The notes: generated by a model from the letters alone, not told the origin. Shown: positions 47,120-55,320, counted from the stretch's first letter. The stretch is 64,000 bases of DNA from an uncultured Clostridium sp. (GCA_958438515.1 CAUBRZ010000001.1:93758-157757), one strand, 5' to 3'. Translations and numbers: made by a program.

Positions 47120-48682
47120 TTAAATATTATGTGGTATTTTAGGATATATATGTAATTCAAAATTTGTAGGGCCTGAATCTTTTTTTATAGCTTTTTTGGT
47201 TTTTAAATATGTGACTTTTAAAAGAATGGTTTTTAGTAAAATGTTTTTATCTTCAGCAGATTCTAATTCATAATATAAGTCTATAACGTTTTCTAATTTA
47301 GGTATTATAGTTTCTTTCTGACATTGTGCTTTAGTGTTTTTATTTAAAAGTTCATTATATTTTTTAAGCTTGTTTTCTAAATTTTTAATATTTTGCTTTA
47401 TGCATTTAGAGCGATTTATAAATTCATCTTTGCTATATACATCATCTTCTAAAAAGTTATAAATTTTATTAAGTTTTTGATTTTCTTTTTCTAAATCTTT
47501 TTTAGTAGATAAAATAGATTGTTCTATTATTTTGTTATTTTCTGTATTTGAATTATTTTTTATTTCATAATTTACTTTGTAATTTGTAAGCCATATTTTT
47601 AAAGCTTCAATTATTTTATTTTCTACAATATAAAGTTTAGAACTTACATTATCACATTTTGGATTAGAACATATAAGAGTAGCAGGTTTGTCAGCTTTGG
47701 TATATGGTCTTCTTTGCATAGGTTTACCACATTTTTCGCAAAATACTAAACCAACTAATGGATTTTGGACAATATTGTTATGTTTTACTTTTGGAGTGTT
47801 TTGTTTTCTTTTTTCTTGTACTAAATCCCAAGTTTTATTATCAATAATAGGCTCATGTAATCCATCATATATTAAATATTCTTGATTACGAGGTCTACTA
47901 ATTATAAGATGTCCGTTTTTAGTTTTCTTTTTTTGTTTCCTTCTATTCCAAACAATTTTGCCGATATATGTAGGATTAGAAAGAATATCTTTAACTGATG
48001 AAATAGACCATTTATCTGAAATTCTAGGTTTTAAATTCAAATTATTTAATTGTTTAGCAACAGAATTTATAGTATTACTTTCAAAGGTATATAATCTAAA
48101 GATTTCTTTTACAATAGGTGCTTCATCTTGATTTATTGATAAACTATAACCTTTTGAATCTTTTAGTTTTATTCTATCATATCCAAAAGGAGCAATGTTA
48201 CCAACAAATTTACCTTCTTGACACGAAACTTCACGACCCCTTTGTAGACGCCTATTTATTGTTTTATATTCTCTTCTAGACATAAATAAGCCAAACTCAA
48301 AATATTCTTCATCAAATTCGTTATCTGGGTCATATGTTTTAACAGGTGTAATAATTTTTGTGTGAGAATATTTAAAAGCTTTTGAAACTCTACCTTGATC
48401 AGCAGTATCACCACGAGCAAGTCTTTCTACTTCAACAACTAAAACTCCTGTCCAGTTTTCGTTTTCAACATCTTTTAGAAGCTTTTGCATTTCTTTTCTT
48501 TCACTAATGGTTTCACCACTTACAACTTCTTTATAAATTTTTCCAACAGTTAAGTTTCGTTTTTGAGCTAGAGTAGTCAAGATTTTTTCATGTCTTGCTA
48601 ATGTTTCGCCTTCACCATATTTTTCAGATTCTATATCTTCTCTTGATTTTCTTAAATATATTGCATACGTGTCATTTTGCAC
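47120..48682 (-). CDS. Large serine recombinase of the cotJC element
   Basis: The start is GTG 48682 after AAAGGAGG. The 520-residue protein has the resolvase domain with the nucleophile serine in YAIYLRKSREDIES and downstream LVVEVERLARGDTADQGRV. A recombinase domain (VSCQEGKFVGNIAPFGYDRI) and a zinc ribbon (CEKCGKPM, then CSNPKC) follow. A C-terminal coiled coil (about 390-470) is the usual directionality-controlling arm. It is expected to act on the arms and core at the two element ends. No clear SigE or SigK promoter is visible upstream, so the trigger is not shown. Confidence 0.95.
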   Translation of the reverse strand: MQNDTYAIYLRKSREDIESEKYGEGETLARHEKILTTLAQKRNLTVGKIYKEVVSGETISERKEMQKLLKDVENENWTGVLVVEVERLARGDTADQGRVSKAFKYSHTKIITPVKTYDPDNEFDEEYFEFGLFMSRREYKTINRRLQRGREVSCQEGKFVGNIAPFGYDRIKLKDSKGYSLSINQDEAPIVKEIFRLYTFESNTINSVAKQLNNLNLKPRISDKWSISSVKDILSNPTYIGKIVWNRRKQKKKTKNGHLIISRPRNQEYLIYDGLHEPIIDNKTWDLVQEKRKQNTPKVKHNNIVQNPLVGLVFCEKCGKPMQRRPYTKADKPATLICSNPKCDNVSSKLYIVENKIIEALKIWLTNYKVNYEIKNNSNTENNKIIEQSILSTKKDLEKENQKLNKIYNFLEDDVYSKDEFINRSKCIKQNIKNLENKLKKYNELLNKNTKAQCQKETIIPKLENVIDLYYELESAEDKNILLKTILLKVTYLKTKKAIKKDSGPTNFELHIYPKIPHNI

Positions 48683-48745
48683 AGTTCCTCCTTTCCTTGT
48701 AATTTGTCTTTAACTTAGTTAAATTATATATAAAAATTTGACTAA

Positions 48746-48883
48746 TTACAATGTAAAGGATTTTTTTATCAAATTAATTATGATGTTGTCTATATATTCA
48801 CTTTGAATAGCGATATTTTCTACTATGTAATCATCATAAAATTTTATTTTTGTATTTCCTAAAGTGTATTCTTCTAATATCAT
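48746..48883 (-). CDS. 45-residue protein upstream of the recombinase, candidate directionality factor
   Basis: ATG 48883 follows TGAGGCG. The product begins MILEEYTLGNTKIKFYDDYI and ends IKKSFTL. It is on the same strand as the recombinase, which starts 63 bases downstream, so they may be cotranscribed. Small proteins next to serine integrases often act as recombination directionality factors. There is no sequence motif proving this. Confidence 0.5.
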   Translation of the reverse strand: MILEEYTLGNTKIKFYDDYIVENIAIQSEYIDNIIINLIKKSFTL

Positions 48884-49056
48884 ATAAATCGCCTCATTTA
48901 ACTTTATGAGAAAAGAGCGAAAAAATACCCAAACAAAATTGGACTGAATAAATACTCAGGTAAAAGTCTTTTTTATTTTTTACAAAACACTATGAAAAAT
49001 TGTTGATTTATGGTATAAAATAGAAGAATTTGTAAAACAGGAGATATAAATTAGAA

Positions 49057-49575
49057 ATGATATTTAGTATATTAGTATTCGTAGCATTATTTATAAGCAT
49101 ATGTATTAAAGATAGAAAAAAGTCATTATATATATAATCATTAAATTGCTTTTTCGAAGTAATCTATGATTGCATTATATCAGCTTTTACAGGAGCAATA
49201 TTAAGTATAATAAATTTAGCAAGGACATTTATTTTTATTAACAAAGAAAAAATCAGCAAATCAACATATTTTATTAGTTTAATATTTTTTGAAGCGATAA
49301 TTATAATAAATTGTTATTTTTCATGGGCAAATTGGGTCTCATTATTACCAACAATAGGTTCAATAATTAGGACATATTGCTTATGGCAATCAGATATGAA
49401 ATTAGTCAGAATTTCTGAAATAACAACAGGAATATTTTATGGATCATATTATATTTATTATAAAAGTTGGTTTATGGTCTTAGGAGATTTGATTTTGTTA
49501 ATGATTGGTGTTTATGAAGTTTACAAAAATGATATAAAAAAACAAAATAAAGAAAAACATTCACAAATATTTTAA
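49057..49575 (+). pseudogene. YgjV-family membrane protein with one nonsense codon
   Basis: A single frame of 172 codons encodes a four-helix membrane protein similar to YgjV (SAFTGAILSIINLARTFIFI, LLPTIGSIIRTYCLWQSD, GDLILLMIGVYEVYKND). Codon 27 is TAA (49135-49137), in a context where Gln would fit (KKSLYI, stop, SLNCFFE), so a C-to-T change is likely. A start after the stop is not obvious. It seems to be recently decayed cargo of the element, unless the stop is read through. Confidence 0.65.
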
Positions 49576-49652
49576 AAATGAAATCTATCAATTTACATAT
49601 AGAGTGTAGTATAAGTGATAATTATAACATAAGCTGTAAACAAAGAAATTAT

Positions 49653-49677
49653 GGGGGTACTTAAAAAAAGTATCCCC
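49653..49677 (+). terminator. Hairpin GGGGGTACTT/AAGTATCCCC, copy of the toxI terminator
   Basis: The hairpin and its flanks (AAATTATGGGGGTACTT) are nearly identical to those at 53010-53045, which end the antitoxin RNA. Upstream, TGTAAACAAAGAAATTATG resembles the 3' end of an antitoxin repeat. The 268 bases from 49576 to 49843 otherwise hold only this hairpin and the promoter region of the next gene. Confidence 0.6.
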
Positions 49678-49843
49678 ATGAATTTGTAAGTAGCAAATAA
49701 CAATTTATTTTTTGTTATAAAGTATAACAAAAACACAAAAAGTAATTACCAAAGATGCACGGAAAATTTGGTAAAATTCTGAAAAACAAATTTGTAATAT
49801 GATAAAATGAGAACGTAAAAAATATATTCAAGAAAGAGGTGAA

Positions 49844-51188
49844 ATGATGAAAAAGGTAAAATTATTATCAATATTACTTATGTTCTGTTTATTATCTAGT
49901 CTAATATTTTCAATAACAGCAAACAAAGTATATGCAGAAAGCAAAAATGAAGTAACATTAAATTTTAAAGGTGGAACAATTCATGATGGCTATGTAGAAT
50001 ATAGCAAAAAAGCAAAATTACAATTATTCAAAGGAGATGAGTTAGTTACTAATATTTCAAATAATATGGTAATTGATTTAAACGAAACAGAGTATAAGTT
50101 TGTAATTGAAGAAATTGAAGATACAAGTCTTTCTAGTGTTAATACACCCATAAGATTAAATATTAATAATTGGTATTACCCAATGACAACAATAGTAGGT
50201 GAAGCTAAATCTACATTCAAATTAGAATCAAGTAAATTTAGTGGAACATTAAATGTTAAATTTGTGAGAACCAATAGTGCTAGTAACACAACAGTTAAAA
50301 ATGTTTATGATGATATATCATCAAAAGGTGTAATAGATTTGACTAATGTTAAAGAATATGTAATAGATTTTTCTGAAACTGATGAATTGACAGAAGGATT
50401 AAAATCATTTGTGGATTTAGATAAAACACTATACTACAAAAGAGACAATAAAGGTCTATCAGAAACAGACAATGAAAGTGAAGCTGTTATAAAGATTGTT
50501 GGAAATAGGTCAGAAAATAAAGCAATATTAACTGCAGTAAATGTTGGAACTAAAAAAAGTGAAGTTTTCAAAGGACTTCATACTCAATATACAGGTTCTA
50601 AATTGAGTTTTACTGGCTCAGATGGTGGAATTATGATTGAAACAAGAACTGATTATTATACACGATGTACTTACAATTTTACATTTAAATATGCAAGTGA
50701 AGAAATAAAATCAAAAGAATATAAATTTATTGAAGGAGATAATCAAACATATATAGTTGATGAATCAAAAAATGCAACATTTAGAATAGATGCAGATTAT
50801 AGCTTATTTACAAATAAAGTATATGTAGATGATGAATTATTAGATACTACTAATTATGACTCAAAGTCAGGAAGTACAATAATAGGTTTTAAAAGATAAA
50901 TACTTGAAAACATTATCTGTTGGAAAACACACGCTAAAAGTTGCTTTTTCAGATGGGAAAGAAGCATTAACAAAATTTGAAATTAAAGAAAAGCAACAAA
51001 CTGTGAATATAGAAAATAATGAAAAAAATAGTAATGTTCAAAAAGAAAATAGTAGTGTAAATCCTAAAACAGGGGATAATGTTATATTATATTTTATATT
51101 ATCTGCAATTTCTATAGTAGGAATAGTTACATTAGTAGTTATTAATGTTAAAAAAAGAAAATTAGGGGGAAAGAAAAGTGAAAATTAG
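49844..51188 (+). CDS. Sortase-anchored surface protein with X2-like domain, frameshifted
   Basis: The product has a signal peptide (LLSILLMFCLLSSLIFSITA), a beta-rich body and an X2-like immunoglobulin domain. It ends in an NPKTGD sortase motif, a membrane helix (IVGIVTLVVINVKK) and positive charges. Frame 0 stops at 50897-50899 (AAGA TAA). The next frame continues the X2 domain (KYLKTLSVGKHTLKVAF). The lesion lies within 50880-50895: an extra G gives STIIVLKDKYLKTL, an extra A in the A-run gives STIIGFKDKYL. It is not a CGG site. The gene may be decaying cargo. Confidence 0.75.
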
Positions 51189-52668
51189 AAAAATATTAAT
51201 ATTTTTGGCAATTACTTTAGCTGGTATATGTTTATTTAGCTGTTCAAACAAAGTAAATGCGATGACGATTAGCAACGAAGGAAAGTACACATTGGTATTG
51301 AATGTTAATGACGGTGAAATAGATGGTTCATGGTCAAAAATAATAAAATTTAATTTTGATGAAGGTGAAACAACAGTTAAATTATCTGAATTAACAAAAG
51401 GAATTGTACCTTTTAATGGTGAGAATGAATTTTCACACTGGGGAAAAAATTTTTTTGATGATGAAAAGGCCAATGAAGAATTAACAGTTGAAGATTTTAA
51501 AACTTCTGGTGAAAGTGGTAATACATCATATACAAATGGATTAGTTCTTTGGGCTAAATTTTCAGATAAAAAATTACAAGGAACAGGTACTTATTATTTA
51601 ACTCTTAATCCATTTGCTGGTAAAATAAATGGAAAAGATAATTTAAGATTAACAAGTAAATCAACTGAATTTAAAACAGTAGACTTATCAAAATATAAAC
51701 CTGTAAGAGAAGGTTATACTTTTGTTGGTTGGGGATATGATGGAAAATTTGTAAATTCTATTAATGCTAGTTATTTTAAAGAGTGCGATGCAGTAGAAGT
51801 AACAGCTGTATACACTAAAAACAGCTTTGATGGTGATTATCTTGAATTAAACTTAAATGCTAATGGTGGAAAAATCGATGGAGTGGATTCTAAAAAATAC
51901 GATTATGTAGGTGGAGCAGATTCAGGAACGAGTATGTCAATTTTCCAATATGTACCTGTAAGAGAAGGCTATACCTTTAATGGATGGAATACAAAAAGCG
52001 ATGGAAGTGGAAAAAATTATAAATATATGTTTTGGGGATTTTGGAGAAACGAAGGTGCTGCAGAATTTGAAAAAGATTCACTACTAAATAATAATATGTA
52101 TAAAACAATAACTTTATATGCTAAATGGAGTAAAAACGCTAATACTCAAGAAGAAACTACAAAAGAAGTTAATAGTAGTAGTGATACAAAAGGTTCTATA
52201 AATTTTGAAAATGGTATTAATAAAAACTACAAATTAGATATAAAAAAAGTAGAAGTAAAAAAAGAATTAGCAGATAAAAATGTTAAGTTTATAGCAGATA
52301 TTAATATGTTAGATGGAGCTAATATTGTAAGAATAAGCAACACTAAAATGAGAATTAGAATTGCAATGCCAGAAGGTTTAGAAGGTTATAATCAATATGA
52401 AGTAGTGTATATTTTAAATGATGAAATAAAAGAAACATTACCAGCAACAGTTGAAGATGGATACATAGTATTTGAAACTTCTCATTTAAGTCAATACGGA
52501 ATAATAGCAAAAAATGTTGAACAAGAAAATAGTACTAAACAAACAGATACTTTAAAAAATGAAACTAATAATCCAAAAACAGCAGATAATATTATAGTAA
52601 ATTTAATGTTATTTGTAGTTTCTATAACAGCTATTAGTGCATTAGTAATATTTAATAGAAAGAAATAA
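51178..52668 (+). CDS. InlB-repeat surface protein with degenerate sortase signal
   Basis: The start is GTG 51178 after GGGGGAAAG, overlapping the end of the preceding gene. The 496-residue product has a signal peptide with a lipobox-like LFSC, and at least two Listeria-Bacteroides (InlB B) repeats (REGYTFVGWGYDG and REGYTFNGWNTKSDGSG). A beta domain follows, then NPKTADN in place of LPXTG and a membrane helix (LMLFVVSITAISALVIF). It is probably anchored at the cell surface. It is cotranscribed with the preceding surface-protein gene as cargo of the cotJC element. Confidence 0.82.
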   Translation: MKIRKILIFLAITLAGICLFSCSNKVNAMTISNEGKYTLVLNVNDGEIDGSWSKIIKFNFDEGETTVKLSELTKGIVPFNGENEFSHWGKNFFDDEKANEELTVEDFKTSGESGNTSYTNGLVLWAKFSDKKLQGTGTYYLTLNPFAGKINGKDNLRLTSKSTEFKTVDLSKYKPVREGYTFVGWGYDGKFVNSINASYFKECDAVEVTAVYTKNSFDGDYLELNLNANGGKIDGVDSKKYDYVGGADSGTSMSIFQYVPVREGYTFNGWNTKSDGSGKNYKYMFWGFWRNEGAAEFEKDSLLNNNMYKTITLYAKWSKNANTQEETTKEVNSSSDTKGSINFENGINKNYKLDIKKVEVKKELADKNVKFIADINMLDGANIVRISNTKMRIRIAMPEGLEGYNQYEVVYILNDEIKETLPATVEDGYIVFETSHLSQYGIIAKNVEQENSTKQTDTLKNETNNPKTADNIIVNLMLFVVSITAISALVIFNRKK

Positions 52669-52785
52669 TAAAGCAAATAAATGTATAAAGACTAGTAACA
52701 GCAAAGTGAACTACTAAAAAATGCCTATTAGAGTGTGAAAGTTCACTCGGGATACTTGAAATTTATGAAAAATTAGCACAAAGTA

Positions 52786-52814
52786 TTGATTTTGTAAATA
52801 AAATGAAGTATAAT
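52786..52814 (+). promoter_or_regulatory. Promoter of the antitoxin RNA
   Basis: TTGATT (52786-52791), a 17-base spacer and TATAAT (52809-52814) form a good SigA promoter. Transcription would start near 52821, about 33 bases before the first repeat. Confidence 0.7.
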
Positions 52815-52820
52815 GAATAT

Positions 52821-53047
52821 ACTAATATTGATAAATTAATTTATCAAATAAACTAGGTTGCACAAGCCTTTGATTAATTTTATAAACAAGTGCAAATTTA
52901 AACATTAGGTTAGATATGAGCCTTTAGGATGCGAATCCTATAAACGAATATCTTATTGAACATTAGGTTAGAAACGAGCCTTTAGTTAACTATAAACGAG
53001 TTTCCAGAAAAATTATGGGGGTACTTAAAAAAGTATCCCCTATATTT
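52821..53047 (+). ncRNA. toxI: Type III antitoxin RNA (ToxI-like) with three covarying repeats and terminator
   Basis: Three units start with TAGGTT at 52854, 52906 and 52964 (periods 52 and 58). Each has TAGGTT, a stem arm, AGCCTTT, an inner loop, TATAAAC and the matching arm. The outer arms differ between units yet remain complementary: GCAC/GTGC, AGATAT/ATATCT, GAAAC/GTTTC. In the second unit AGGAT/ATCCT also pairs inside. The AGG and CCTTT blocks recall the pseudoknot repeats of ToxI. The hairpin at 53017-53040 then limits read-through into toxN, as in known type III systems. Repeats are more diverged than usual. Confidence 0.82.
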
Positions 53048-53064
53048 GTCATATGGAGGAATAA

Positions 53065-53595
53065 ATGAAAGATAAAAAGAAAATTAAATTAGGAAAATTA
53101 AATTTTTATATTATAGATGATAATTATATTAAATATCTAAGTCAATTTGATAAACATATTACTTATAATAAAAATGAAAAAAGACCATATATAGGAGTTG
53201 TAGTTATTGTTGAAGAACATTATTATTTCGAACCTTTATTTTCTCCAAAACAAAAGCATAAAACATATAAAGATAATTTAACTTTTTTCAAAATTATAAA
53301 TACTAAAACAAAAAATGATTTAGGTACAATTAGATTTTCAGATATGATACCAGTACCTCAAGAAAGTGTTTATTTATTAGATATAAAAGGTAAAAGTTAT
53401 GGATATAAAAGATTACTTTCAGAACAATATTCTTACATAAACAAGCCTGAAAACAAAGCGAAAATTATGGAAAAAGCAGAAAAGATTTATAGTATTGTTA
53501 CAAAAAATAGTAAAAGTAAGATGGCTAAATTTTACAAAGATTTAAGTTGTGATTTTAAATTGTTAGAAGAAAAAAGTGCAGAATATAAAGTTTAA
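53065..53595 (+). CDS. toxN: ToxN/AbiQ-family type III toxin endoribonuclease
   Basis: The 176-residue protein matches the ToxN/AbiQ pattern: LNFYIIDDNYIKYLSQFDKH, then RPYIGVVVIVEEHYYFEPLF with the family core SPKQKHKTYKDN, MIPVPQESVYLLDI and YKRLLSEQYSYIN. ToxN cuts RNA in adenine-rich sites and is held inactive by ToxI repeats. The start follows ATGGAGGAAT. It is directly downstream of the repeat RNA and its terminator, the normal order toxI-terminator-toxN. In known cases such systems stabilise mobile DNA and abort phage infection. Confidence 0.9.
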   Translation: MKDKKKIKLGKLNFYIIDDNYIKYLSQFDKHITYNKNEKRPYIGVVVIVEEHYYFEPLFSPKQKHKTYKDNLTFFKIINTKTKNDLGTIRFSDMIPVPQESVYLLDIKGKSYGYKRLLSEQYSYINKPENKAKIMEKAEKIYSIVTKNSKSKMAKFYKDLSCDFKLLEEKSAEYKV

Positions 53596-53623
53596 TAAAT
53601 AAACAGTTTACTTGGTGTACTTT

Positions 53624-53645
53624 AGTTCACCCGGTGAACTTTTAT
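53624..53645 (+). terminator. Terminator after toxN
   Basis: AGTTCACC pairs perfectly with GGTGAACT across a two-base loop region, followed by TTTT. Confidence 0.75.
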
Positions 53646-53678
53646 AATTTTTACAGCCAATAGTCATCATTTTTTTCG

Positions 53679-53704
53679 ATTGACAACATCGTGGAACAGA
53701 AGAA
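53679..53704. other. Right attachment junction (attP arm plus core)
   Basis: The arm ATTGACAACATCGTGG (53679-53694) is followed by AACA and the core GAAGAA (53699-53704). In the excised circle the two arms would flank a 16-base centre, AACAGAAGAATGAGTA, symmetrically placed over the core. Confidence 0.85.
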
Positions 53705-54106
53705 CTTGCACATTTAGAAATGGTAGGTACAATAGTGCATCAATTAACAGATGGAGCATCTATTGAAGAAATAGAAAAAGCAGGATTAGGACCATATTAT
53801 ACAGATCATGGAGTAGATGTATATCCTCAATCAGCAGCTGGAGTACCATTTGATGCTAATTGTCTAGCATGCAAAGGAGATCCAATAGCAAATTTACAAG
53901 AAGATTTAGCAGCAGAACAAAAAGCACGAGCAACTTATGAAAAATTAATAGATTTATGCCGTGACAATCCAGATGTATTAGATCCATTAAGATATTTAAG
54001 AGAAAGAGAAGTAGTTCATTTTCAAAGATTTGGAGAAGCACTTCGTGGAGTGCAAGATAAATTGGCAGAAAGAAAATTCTACATGAATAATTGTAATAAT
54101 GATTAA
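53699..54106 (+). CDS. cotJC: CotJC, C-terminal exon-like part after the inserted element
   Basis: Starting with the shared GAAGAA codons, this codes for LAHLEMVGTIVHQLTDGA and the remaining CotJC core to the stop at 54104-54106. Metal-ligand motifs of the family are visible: EELAHLEM, AEQKARATYEKL and REREVVHFQRFGE. It has no start signal of its own. Joined to the first part it gives a 198-residue protein (65 + 133), close to the usual CotJC length of about 190. Confidence 0.93.
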   Translation, partial: EELAHLEMVGTIVHQLTDGASIEEIEKAGLGPYYTDHGVDVYPQSAAGVPFDANCLACKGDPIANLQEDLAAEQKARATYEKLIDLCRDNPDVLDPLRYLREREVVHFQRFGEALRGVQDKLAERKFYMNNCNND

Positions 54107-54131
54107 AGTGTAATAAAGAGGAGTTTTGAAG

Positions 54132-54535
54132 TGAACCCAAATTATTAGACAAAAAAGTTTAATAAGGAGGGTTCATTTTTATGTCAAAATATTCAAAAGA
54201 ATTTAAATTAGAAGTAATTAGTTATAATTTATCAAGACATCCAGTATTTGCGCAAGTAGTAGACATGTTAGAAAAAGCTTTTAATAAAATACCAGATAAT
54301 ACAAATTTGATATTACATTCAGATCAAGGATGGCAATATCAAATGAAAAAATATCAGTATTTATTAAAAGAAAAAGGAATTAGACAAAGTATGTCTAGAA
54401 AAGGAAATTGTATAGATTATTATAATAACAAAAGGATAAAAAGTAAATTAAAAGGAATGAGTCCTGTACAATACAGAACTTATTTCCAAAGAGTTGCTTA
54501 GTACCTAATAAAAAATGTCCAATTTTTGGGGTTCA
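54132..54535 (+). mobile_element. IS3-family (IS150-group) relic with two in-frame internal deletions
   Basis: Ends TGAACCCAAATTATTAGACA and, inverted, TGAACCCCAAAAATTGGACA bound a 404-base relic, 26 bases after cotJC. Its one ORF (54181-54501, 106 codons) begins like OrfA (MSKYSKEFKLEVISYNL) and jumps to OrfB (QVVDMLEKAFNKIP, LHSDQGWQYQ, GNCID). It then jumps again to DYYNNKRIKSKLKGMSPVQY, losing the catalytic glutamate. Both deletions keep the frame. It cannot transpose itself but could be mobilised by an intact relative. Confidence 0.85.
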
Positions 54536-54681
54536 GTACATTTAGTTCCTCTTTTAATTTTTTATATTGATAAATGAAAGTGGAATTATATTAATGCGAA
54601 ATTAATTAAAGTACTAGTATTTAAAATAAGGATGTGATAAACTTATGTACATAAAATTTAAACTATTGGATGGAGAAAAGA

Positions 54682-55320
54682 ATGGAGAAATATTTGAATT
54701 TTAAAGATAAAATTGATTATAATAAATTAGATGAAGTAGCAAAAATAATACGAAATGGAGGAGTAACAATATTTCCTACAGAAACTGTATATGGAATAGG
54801 TGCAAATGGATTAGATGAAAATGCTATAAAGAAATTATACGAAATAAAACAAAGACCATTTAATAAACCAATAAGTTTACTAGTAAGCAATATAAATATG
54901 ATACAAATGGTAACAAAAGATGTTACAGATGTAGAATATGCTTTAATTAAAGAATTTTTTCCTGGACCTTTAACACTGATATTGAAAAAGAAAAATATTG
55001 TGCCAGATATTCTAACCTCAAATACAGATACTATTGGTATTCGAATGCCATCTAATAAAATCGCTCTTGAATTAATAGATAAAGTTGGATTACCAGTTGC
55101 TACATCAAGTAGTAATATTTCTGGTAAGACAAGTAAAACTAGCTTAGATAATATAGAGGAATATTTTAAAGAAAGGATAGATTGCTTTATAGATGATGGA
55201 CAAAGTAAGATTGGAGTTTCTTCTACTGTTGTAAAAGTAGTAGATAATATTCCACATATTCTAAGAACAGGACCTATATCAAAAGGAGAAATAGATAATG
55301 TTTGCAAGAGATATTTATAA
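54682..55320 (+). CDS. L-threonylcarbamoyladenylate synthase (Sua5/YrdC/YwlC)
   Basis: The enzyme makes threonylcarbamoyl-AMP for the t6A37 modification of tRNAs reading ANN codons. The YrdC core is visible as VTIFPTETVYGIGANG, KQRPFNKPISLLVSN, FPGPLTLILK, TIGIRMP and PVATSSSNISGKTS. ATG 54682 is preferred because GGAGAAAAGA precedes it; an ATG 12 bases upstream has no binding site. The length of about 212 residues indicates a YrdC-only form without the Sua5 tail domain. Confidence 0.93.
   Translation: MEKYLNFKDKIDYNKLDEVAKIIRNGGVTIFPTETVYGIGANGLDENAIKKLYEIKQRPFNKPISLLVSNINMIQMVTKDVTDVEYALIKEFFPGPLTLILKKKNIVPDILTSNTDTIGIRMPSNKIALELIDKVGLPVATSSSNISGKTSKTSLDNIEEYFKERIDCFIDDGQSKIGVSSTVVKVVDNIPHILRTGPISKGEIDNVCKRYL

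Larger units (their letters stand above)
46978..53704. mobile_element. Skin-like intervening element interrupting cotJC, 6,727 bp
   Basis: Both junctions share GAAGAA (46972-46977 and 53699-53704), and the CotJC reading frame continues exactly across them. The element carries a large serine recombinase at its left end, a small gene upstream of it, a nonsense-mutated YgjV-like gene, two surface-protein genes and a type III toxin-antitoxin. Its ends are inverted 16-base arms (see attachment sites). By analogy with skin in sigK, excision in the mother cell would rebuild cotJC. The excision event itself is inferred, not seen. Confidence 0.92.

Noticed and set aside
52710..52856. A 48-codon open stretch reading LECESSLGILEIYEKLAQS and ending just at the first antitoxin repeat
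   Set aside because: It has no start codon with a ribosome binding site and it contains the antitoxin promoter, so it is either a remnant or chance. It is not listed as a gene.
52854..53010. CRISPR array
   Set aside because: Only three units with diverged sequence, no constant repeat with unique spacers and no cas genes; the layout and the ToxN gene fit an antitoxin RNA.
54644..54703. Short ORF MYIKFKLLDGEKNGEIFEF overlapping the start of the YrdC-type gene
   Set aside because: Nineteen codons in another frame with no ribosome binding site; most likely chance.
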